This document shows, piece after piece, positions 58,381 to 64,000 of a DNA stretch of 64,000 nt (position 1 is the first letter of the stretch; every line of letters starts with the position of its first letter). The stretch is from JACPVF01 sp964502095 (lineage in GTDB: Bacteria > Chloroflexota > Anaerolineae > Anaerolineales > Villigracilaceae). Where the stretch lies: positions 62,001-126,000 of the forward strand of contig CAZCUF010000005.1 of NCBI GenBank assembly GCA_964502095.1, read 5' to 3'. A program made the position numbers and the translations under genes. A model generated the notes under the pieces. That model was not told where the DNA came from. It saw only the letters and a list, made by a program, of their open reading frames with translations, and did no database searches.

Positions 58381-60753
58381 ATGCGCGATTGGCTCCTCGG
58401 CTCTGGCGATCCACTTGATCTCAGTATTGCCGCGGATTCCCGTCTCTGCACACCGGAATACGCCAACGATCATATCTGGGAATTGGAGATCGGTTCCGGC
58501 GAACCGCCAGCCGTTGCATTGCATACCACTTACGGCCTGCGGGCGCGTTCGATGCGGCTCTTCCTGCGTTTCACCGAAAATGGAAAATCGGTCACAGACC
58601 CGGCAGTATTTGCGAGCGCGCCGCGTTTGCATCGTTTTTATCCAAACTTTTTGTGGCTCGAATATTCCCCGCTCGAAAACCTGGCTGTTGCCGCGGAATA
58701 TTGGATTCCCGAATCGAACGCCGCGGCCGGGCGTATCACGTTGACGAATCAAAGCACAGCCACGCGCCAGATCCGGTTCGATGTATGCAGTGCGCTGGTT
58801 CCGCTCGACGGCCAGGCCATGACCGTAACACAACAACAAATGGTCAACGTGCTGGCAGGTCAGACTGGTGGATTGTTCCCGATTGTGTTTCTGACCGGCG
58901 GCCCCAAAGCCGGAGCGGGCACGCATCCCTCGCTCGGACTGGACCTCGAACTGGGTCCCGGTGCGACGCGTCAACTCACTTTCGCACAGGCCGCCAAAGA
59001 AAACCTCACCGCCTCCTTTGAATTGGCGCGTCATACGGCGGCGCGCGTATGGGAAGCTGAACGCGCCCGCATCGAACTGCTCGATGAAGCCTCGGTGTTC
59101 GATATCCATACCGGCGATGCGGAATGGGATGCCGCACTGGCGTTCAGTCAACGGGCCGCGCTGGGTTTATTTTTCCGCGGCAACCAAAACCTGCCGCACG
59201 CTTCGTTTGTGATCTCGCGCCAACCCGATCAGGGCTTTTCGCGCAAAGGCGACGGTTCCGATTACCCGCCAGCCTGGAGCGGACAAACACCGCTCGAAAG
59301 TTATTATCTCGCCAGCTTATTGCCGGGCTCACAATCTTTGGGGAAGGACCTGCTTCGCAACTTTCTCAGCGTACAAACCGAAACCGGCGAAGTGGATAAT
59401 CGCCCCGGCCTCGGTGGACAGCGCAGTAAACTACTTGCCGCGCCCTTGCTGGCAAGCCTGGCATGGAAACTGTATCAGGCCGGCGAGGATGAATCTTTTC
59501 TTGCCGAAGTATTCCCGAAACTGCAAAAATTCTTTTGGACCTGGTTCTCGCCTGAGCATGACCGCGACCGGAGTGGCATTCCCGAATGGGATCATCTTTT
59601 GCAAACCGGCTTCGACGACAACCCGCTCTTCGATGTCTGGCATCCGTGGTCGCAAGGCGTGGATATTTCCGCAGTACACAGCCCGGCCTTGATGTCCATG
59701 CTGTATCGCGAGGCTGTTTGCCTGCTTCAAATGACGGAGGTCTTGAATAAAGCCGATGAAGCGGCTTTGTTAAAACCACAAGCCGAGCTTTTGAAGAACG
59801 CGCTCGAAACCGGTTGGAATCCGCACACCGCGTTATATACCTATCGCGACCGCGATACCCGCTTATCATTGCCGGGCAAGGTCATTGGGCGCAATAAGAG
59901 CGGTAACAGCACGATTCGGCCAAAAGCCGAATTCGACCAGCCGGTGCGGTTGTTGATCGAGATTCAAACCAAAAGCCCCGCCGCAAAACGGCCTGCTGTC
60001 GAAATCGGCGAGTTTCCCATTAAAGGCCATGCGGAGGTGATTAACGGGCATCGCTTTCAGTGGCACAGCGGCGGGATGGTGGCGACCAGCCAACAGGTCT
60101 ATGTGCGCGTGGGGCGCGTTAAAGTCAGCGGATTGAATCAAAAGGATAAAGTCATTGTGCGCGCTGTGGACCTGACCAGCGAAGATCACACATTGCTTCT
60201 GCCGTTATGGGCCGGCGTGCCCGACCCTCAACGCGCGCAAAGCTTGATCGGCAGAACGATTCTGGATGCGAAGCGATTCGACCGGCCGTTTGGGATTCCC
60301 GCGCTTCCAGCCTTGCCGGACCCGCAGGCGGAAACCGTTGGCATGAGCGTTCACCTGCCCTGGAATCAGTTAATTGGAGAGGGCCTGCTCGCTTATGGAT
60401 TTCGCGCCGAGGCCGCCCGCCTGACCGCACATTTGATGACGGCGGCCATTCAAAGCCTGAAACAGACTCATGCGTTCTACCAGCGTTATCACGCCGAACA
60501 CGGCGCGGGTATTGGCGAACGCAACGCGTTGAACGGCTTCGCCCCGGTTGGTTTGTTTCTGCAATCGCTCGGCGTGACTGTGATCTCCCCTTGGCGCGTT
60601 CGGCTGGAGGGCAAGAATCTTTTTCCGTGGCCGGTTACGCTCAAATACAAAGGATTGGTGATCGAGCGCGGCCTCGAGGAAACCGTGATCACGTTTCCGA
60701 ACGGCGAATCGACCAGCGTCACCGATACGAATCCGGTTATTGTCTCGGCATAA
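58381..60753 (+). CDS. Glycogen-debranching/MGH1-like (alpha/alpha)6 glycosidase with inserted domain
   Basis: 790 residues. An N-terminal beta-sandwich (about 1-225) is followed by a helical barrel typical of amylo-glucosidase/MGH1-like enzymes, with acidic blocks FDDNPLFDVWHPW and GIPEWDHLL (about 395-425) and GIGERNALNGFAPVGLFLQS near the end. The barrel is interrupted at about 500-610 by a beta-rich insert of roughly 110 residues (PKAEFDQPVRLLIEIQTKSP to VDLTSEDHTLLLPLWAGVPD). The substrate is unknown; no signal peptide is seen. Confidence 0.75.
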   Translation: MRDWLLGSGDPLDLSIAADSRLCTPEYANDHIWELEIGSGEPPAVALHTTYGLRARSMRLFLRFTENGKSVTDPAVFASAPRLHRFYPNFLWLEYSPLENLAVAAEYWIPESNAAAGRITLTNQSTATRQIRFDVCSALVPLDGQAMTVTQQQMVNVLAGQTGGLFPIVFLTGGPKAGAGTHPSLGLDLELGPGATRQLTFAQAAKENLTASFELARHTAARVWEAERARIELLDEASVFDIHTGDAEWDAALAFSQRAALGLFFRGNQNLPHASFVISRQPDQGFSRKGDGSDYPPAWSGQTPLESYYLASLLPGSQSLGKDLLRNFLSVQTETGEVDNRPGLGGQRSKLLAAPLLASLAWKLYQAGEDESFLAEVFPKLQKFFWTWFSPEHDRDRSGIPEWDHLLQTGFDDNPLFDVWHPWSQGVDISAVHSPALMSMLYREAVCLLQMTEVLNKADEAALLKPQAELLKNALETGWNPHTALYTYRDRDTRLSLPGKVIGRNKSGNSTIRPKAEFDQPVRLLIEIQTKSPAAKRPAVEIGEFPIKGHAEVINGHRFQWHSGGMVATSQQVYVRVGRVKVSGLNQKDKVIVRAVDLTSEDHTLLLPLWAGVPDPQRAQSLIGRTILDAKRFDRPFGIPALPALPDPQAETVGMSVHLPWNQLIGEGLLAYGFRAEAARLTAHLMTAAIQSLKQTHAFYQRYHAEHGAGIGERNALNGFAPVGLFLQSLGVTVISPWRVRLEGKNLFPWPVTLKYKGLVIERGLEETVITFPNGESTSVTDTNPVIVSA

Positions 60754-60866
60754 AATTCCTGCATGGCGCGCGCTCATGGTTCATAAAAAACATCGCCGCC
60801 TTACAAACTTCGAGAAAATCCATCTTTTACAGTAAAATAAAATATCAGGTTTTCGAGGAGCGTTTT

Positions 60867-61640
60867 ATGGCTTATACAAACATCCTGACAGAGACTCGTG
60901 AACACGTTGGTTTGATTACGCTCAATCGGCCGCAGGCCATGAACGCTTTGAACCACGCGCTGTTGACCGAACTCATGGACGCACTGGATGAATTCGAATG
61001 GAATGACTCGATCCGTGTGATGGTGATTGCGGGGAATCAAAAAGCCTTTGCCGCGGGCGCGGATATCAAGGAGATGGCAGATAAAACCTATCAGGAAATG
61101 AAAGCGCACGACCCGATCGCGGTCTTTGAAAGAATTCGAAACGTCACCAAGCCGGTCATTGCCGCGGTTTCAGGCTGGGCATTGGGCGGCGGCTGTGAAT
61201 TAGCCATGTCCTGCGATATGATCGTAGCCTCAGACACCGCGAAATTCGGACAGCCCGAAGTGACCATTGGCGTCATTCCCGGCGCTGGCGGCACTCAGCG
61301 ACTGACCCACGCGGTGGGAAAAGCCGTTGCGATGGAAGTGATCCTCAATGATCGCAAACTTTCCGCGCAGGAAGCTTTATCTTTTGGGCTGGTCAACCGC
61401 GTGGTGGCCGCAGACCGGTTTTTGGAGGAGGCTCTCTCGCTGGCGGCGGAGATCGCCGCGCGCGCGCCGCTGGCCGTACGCGCGGCCAAGAAATTGATCG
61501 ATGAATCCTTCGAACTTTCCCTGAGCCAGGCCCTGAACGCGGAACGCGGGGAATTTCATAAACTCTTTTCCACGGAAGATCAAAAAGAAGGCATGCGCGC
61601 TTTCATCGAAAAGCGCAAACCGGAGTGGAAAGGCAAGTAA
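60867..61640 (+). CDS. Enoyl-CoA hydratase/isomerase family protein
   Basis: 257 residues from ATG 60867 with GAGGAG upstream. Family blocks: ITLNRPQAMNAL, AFAAGADIKEMAD (oxyanion hole), AVSGWALGGGCELAMSCDMI and FGQPEVTIGVIPGAGGTQRL; both catalytic Glu residues are in place. It hydrates 2-enoyl-CoA. The frame continues open upstream of the ATG to 60207, but that part is antisense-frame coding noise inside the previous gene. It is followed at once by the AAC(3)-like gene. Confidence 0.92.
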   Translation: MAYTNILTETREHVGLITLNRPQAMNALNHALLTELMDALDEFEWNDSIRVMVIAGNQKAFAAGADIKEMADKTYQEMKAHDPIAVFERIRNVTKPVIAAVSGWALGGGCELAMSCDMIVASDTAKFGQPEVTIGVIPGAGGTQRLTHAVGKAVAMEVILNDRKLSAQEALSFGLVNRVVAADRFLEEALSLAAEIAARAPLAVRAAKKLIDESFELSLSQALNAERGEFHKLFSTEDQKEGMRAFIEKRKPEWKGK

Positions 61641-62458
61641 CGTTGATTCTGGAAAAGGTCTCTTACGTGACGGGGCTCGACTTTCCGCAATTGCGCGATT
61701 CGCTCCTTGAGTTGGAATTGACGGATCGCCCCGTGATCGCGCATGCCTCGCTGAAAGCTTTCGGCCATATCCAGGGCGGCGCAGATACGATGGTGCATGC
61801 GCTGATCGAATCCACCGCCGCGGTCGTCATGCCGACCTTCACGTATAAGACCATGGTCATCCCGCAGGTCGGCCCGTCCAATAATGGGATCGCTTACGGC
61901 GGCGGCGCCGATTCCAATCGCATGGCTGAAACCTTCCGCCTCGATCTGCCCGCGGACCCGATGATGGGCATGTTGCCTGAAGCTTTGCGACTCCACCCCG
62001 CGGCGAAGCGCACTACGCACCCGGTTCTATCTTTTGCAGGCATCCGCGCGGATGATTTTCTCGCTACACAGACTCTATTCAACCCGCTGGCGCCGATCGG
62101 GGCGCTGGCCGAGCAGGACGGCTGGGTGGTTTTACTGGGTGTGAATCATACGGTGGATACCAGCATTCATTATGCCGAGAAACTGGCAGGGCGCAAACAA
62201 TTCGTTCGCTGGGCCTTGGTGAATAACCGCGTGGTGCAATGCCCGGGCTTTCCGGGGGATTCGAGCGGCTTCGATGCAATCGCTCCGTTCATCGCGCACG
62301 AAACGCGCCGCGTCAAGATCGGCAATACAACCATCCAGGCTGTTCCGCTTAAACGTCTATTTGAAGTGGTGATCGCCCGCATCCAGAAAGATCCCCTGGC
62401 TTTGCTCTGCGACCGAATGGATTGCGAACGCTGTCAGGCGGTGCGCGCCTCGTTCTGA
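61625..62458 (+). CDS. AAC(3)-like N-acetyltransferase family protein
   Basis: 277 residues from a GTG at 61625 that overlaps the enoyl-CoA hydratase stop; a TTG at 61643 is an alternative. Family blocks: VIAHASLKAFGHIQGGADTM, VVMPTFTYKT, GMLPEALRLHPAAKRTTHP and LLGVNHTVDTSIHYAEKLAG. The C-terminus has CDRMDCERCQ. Relatives acetylate aminoglycosides, but many family members are not resistance enzymes. The tight link to a CoA-ester enzyme suggests a metabolic acyl transfer. No resistance is implied. Confidence 0.82.
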   Translation: MERQVTLILEKVSYVTGLDFPQLRDSLLELELTDRPVIAHASLKAFGHIQGGADTMVHALIESTAAVVMPTFTYKTMVIPQVGPSNNGIAYGGGADSNRMAETFRLDLPADPMMGMLPEALRLHPAAKRTTHPVLSFAGIRADDFLATQTLFNPLAPIGALAEQDGWVVLLGVNHTVDTSIHYAEKLAGRKQFVRWALVNNRVVQCPGFPGDSSGFDAIAPFIAHETRRVKIGNTTIQAVPLKRLFEVVIARIQKDPLALLCDRMDCERCQAVRASF

Positions 62459-62851
62459 TTATTTCAACACGGGCCTGCGGCCTGTGTATTTTTCGATCAG
62501 CCTTTCGATCTCATCCACCAATCGCTTAATCGAATGGTCGGCCAGCGCTTCGTTGGCCCATAATTGAACGCTGTGCAAGGTGGTCTGCGCAAAGAGCGCG
62601 AAGCCCAGCATGGGTTCGTCCGAGGTGCCGGGCCGGAAGGAGGAAGCGCGCTGTTCGAAAGCCGCGCCCGCGATCAGGTCCCAGAGCGAATCGGATTCGT
62701 CGGGCAGAAGGTGGAAGGTGCCGAAATCCTTTATCGATCCGAATGAGTCGAATTCAATGGCCAGTTGGCCCTCGTCGTCCGCGCGCACTTTCCATTCACC
62801 AGGCCCCAGGGTTTGCGCACTACCGCTGGTAAAAGCAAATGAGCGGTTCAT
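62459..62851 (-). CDS. Hypothetical protein, 130 residues
   Basis: From ATG 62851. Not recognised. It has a mixed alpha/beta N-terminal part (EWKVRADDEGQLAIEFDSFG) and a helical C-terminus (IKRLVDEIERLIEKYTGRR). No signal peptide or membrane span. TACACT on the minus strand (62859-62864) ends 7 bases before the ATG, a plausible leaderless promoter divergent from the lipoate ligase gene. A longer frame to 63166 runs into the neighbouring gene and is rejected. Confidence 0.6.
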   Translation of the reverse strand: MNRSFAFTSGSAQTLGPGEWKVRADDEGQLAIEFDSFGSIKDFGTFHLLPDESDSLWDLIAGAAFEQRASSFRPGTSDEPMLGFALFAQTTLHSVQLWANEALADHSIKRLVDEIERLIEKYTGRRPVLK

Positions 62852-62858
62852 GGCGGCG

Positions 62859-62888
62859 AGTGTAACCTCGCACGCGGGAGAGTAAAAT
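62859..62888. promoter_or_regulatory. Divergent leaderless promoters
   Basis: TACACT on the minus strand (62859-62864) and TAAAAT on the plus strand (62883-62888) lie 7 bases from the ATGs at 62851 and 62896. Confidence 0.5.
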
Positions 62889-62895
62889 AGCCAAT

Positions 62896-63720
62896 ATGTC
62901 ACATGACCTTCTGTGGAGGCTGATTCGCACTCCGGCTGGGCGCGGCGCGTGGAATATGGCTGTGGATGAAGCCGTCCTCGAAAACATTTATCGGGGCGAA
63001 TCGCGCCCGACTTTACGCCTGTACGCGTGGCAACCAGCCTGTCTCTCGCTTGGATATGCCCAACCCATCCTGGATGTAGATATGCCGCGCCTGAGCGCGC
63101 GCGGTTGGGAGGTCGTCCGGCGCGCGACCGGTGGCCGCGCCATCCTCCACACCGATGAATTGACATATTCCGTCACCGCGCCTGTTGATGAGCCGCGTGT
63201 GGCCGGCAGTGTGCTGGAATCGTATCAGCGGCTGGCGCGGGCATTATTGGCCGCGTTGCGCGCATTGAATGTGCCGGTGGAGATGAAGGAAGCCGCTCCG
63301 CAAAGCGCGGGGGAAAATCAAAATCCGGTTTGTTTTGAAGTCCCCTCCGCGTATGAAATCACAATCAACGGCAGAAAATTGATCGGCTCCGCGCAGGCGC
63401 GTAAAAAAGAAGGCGTTCTACAGCACGGCTCACTGCCCCTGACCGGCGATCTGACGCGTATTTGTCAGGCGTTGGCTTTCGCCGATGAAACCGCGCGTGA
63501 ACAGGCCGCGGCGCGTTTGCTGGCACGCGCAACGACTGTGGAATCCGTTTTGGGCCGCGCGGTCAGTTGGGAGACGGCCGCGCAGGCCTTCGTTCACGGT
63601 TTTGAATCGGAATTGGGATTGAAATTCGAAGAGGGAGAATTATCCGCATCCGAAGCGGCGCGGGCGGAAGAACTGGTGCGTGTCAAATACGCGCACTCTT
63701 CGTGGACAGAGCGGGTATAA
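62896..63720 (+). CDS. Lipoate-protein ligase / octanoyltransferase (LipM/LplA) family
   Basis: 274 residues. Family blocks: MAVDEAVLENIYRGESRPTL, VRRATGGRAILHTDELTYSV and LIGSAQARKKEGVLQHGSL (Lys and GSAQ). The block PVCFEVPSAYEI carries a Cys in the position used as acyl nucleophile in LipM-type octanoyltransferases. It would attach octanoyl or lipoyl to carrier domains. The leaderless start is supported by TAAAAT 7 bases upstream. Confidence 0.88.
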   Translation: MSHDLLWRLIRTPAGRGAWNMAVDEAVLENIYRGESRPTLRLYAWQPACLSLGYAQPILDVDMPRLSARGWEVVRRATGGRAILHTDELTYSVTAPVDEPRVAGSVLESYQRLARALLAALRALNVPVEMKEAAPQSAGENQNPVCFEVPSAYEITINGRKLIGSAQARKKEGVLQHGSLPLTGDLTRICQALAFADETAREQAAARLLARATTVESVLGRAVSWETAAQAFVHGFESELGLKFEEGELSASEAARAEELVRVKYAHSSWTERV

Positions 63721-63722
63721 CG

Positions 63723-64000
63723 TTACTGAACGAACGTTACGTTTTGATAACCCAGCGCGTTGAAGAAGCGCAGTAAATAGGCTTCGGCATTCTTTTGCGC
63801 CTGATCGAGAATACCATCATCCATGGCGGCTTTGCGAATCTCATCCTCAGCCGATTGGCGAGCCAGCGATTCCAAGTCCACCGATTGTTTGGTGAGAATG
63901 CCGGTATCGCGGGTATATACATAAGATTTCTGATTATCAATCGAAGTCACGAAAATTTCAGCCGGAGGAAGTTTCACATTCAAAACGCCGTTCACCAACT
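63723..64000 (-). CDS. DUF4230 family protein, 5' end outside window
   Basis: The last ~91 residues of a protein that continues past the right edge. The pattern VNGVLNVKLPPAEIFVTSID, KAAMDDGILDQAQKNAEAYL and LGYQNVTFV matches the end of DUF4230 proteins, which usually have an N-terminal membrane anchor. Function unknown. It converges on the lipoate ligase gene with two bases between stops. Confidence 0.75.
   Translation of the reverse strand, partial: LVNGVLNVKLPPAEIFVTSIDNQKSYVYTRDTGILTKQSVDLESLARQSAEDEIRKAAMDDGILDQAQKNAEAYLLRFFNALGYQNVTFVQ

Noticed and set aside
60207..60866. In-frame extension upstream of the enoyl-CoA hydratase
   Set aside because: The 220 extra residues overlap the end of the glycosidase gene in another frame and look non-natural; ATG 60867 has GAGGAG and begins the family fold.
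61625..62458. AAC(3)-like gene as an antibiotic resistance determinant
   Set aside because: Family membership alone does not show aminoglycoside activity, and the operon context is metabolic.
62852..63166. N-terminal extension of the 130-residue hypothetical protein
   Set aside because: It overlaps the start of the lipoate ligase gene on the other strand and would pass through both promoters.
1..64000. CRISPR arrays, tRNA or rRNA genes, prophage and insertion sequences
   Set aside because: No spaced direct repeats, cloverleaf-like sequences, transposase or integrase motifs were seen on reading the window; a dedicated covariance search could still find a missed small RNA.

Overview
The window looks like a chromosomal segment of a free-living member of the Chloroflexota, most likely class Anaerolineae. 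This is an inference. It rests on moderately high GC, family content (DUF4349 lipoprotein, DUF3467, DUF951, DUF971, bacterial translin, an NBR1-type Ig/CAP lipoprotein, peptidase-MA, an MGDG-synthase-like glycosyltransferase), a mevalonate-pathway decarboxylase, Thr/Pro-rich tethers and Gram-positive-like gene order. No phage, insertion sequence, CRISPR array, tRNA or rRNA was seen. Coding density is very high; no gene-free stretch exceeds about 260 bases.

Layout. 1-4.2 kb: metallophosphoesterase end, lipoprotein, rsmG, recF, def. 4.2-8.9 kb: cyclic-nucleotide/bPH membrane protein, redoxin, LPG-synthase-like membrane protein, FAD oxidoreductase. 8.9-11.1 kb: ssb, DUF3467, translin-like protein and a membrane protein in one apparent operon. 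11.4-14 kb: histidine kinase and partner, both with degenerate receiver domains. 14.1-20 kb: GH13 glucosidase, GT2, a methylase-like protein of unknown role, CAP lipoprotein. 20-21 kb: pilin-like pair. 21.2-30.8 kb: metabolic and housekeeping genes (HIBADH-like, YitT, era, DMT exporter, ogt, TyrA-like, GIY-YIG, PRTase, DUF951, lipid glycosyltransferase, DUF971, SH3, diacylglycerol kinase). 30.9-39.6 kb: Ser/Thr kinase, rpe, rpmB, Asp23, FakA-like, DegV/FakB-like, recG, coaD and a coiled-coil protein, in an order that closely resembles the Firmicutes prkC-rpe-rpmB-yloU-yloV-recG region. 39.7-48.2 kb: SMP-30, a 4-TM protein behind an SOS-box-like operator, radC, acyP, peptidase-MA, HEAT protein, site-2 protease, mevalonate decarboxylase, AlkZ-like winged-helix protein. 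48.4-64 kb: giant PAS/GAF/HD-GYP protein, SDR, GNAT, class A PBP, MaoC, glycoside hydrolase-like protein, enoyl-CoA hydratase, AAC(3)-like protein, lipoate/octanoyl transferase, DUF4230.

The strongest general signal is transcriptional. At least sixteen genes have a TATAAT-like hexamer ending 6-9 bases before the start codon, most often exactly 6, with no Shine-Dalgarno. This implies leaderless mRNAs. Genes with longer leaders carry normal GGAGG-type sites instead. The most system-like candidates for new biology are the ssb/DUF3467/translin/membrane cassette, the palindrome-controlled membrane protein upstream of radC, and the methylase-like protein that has lost its catalytic motif. All three are hypotheses.
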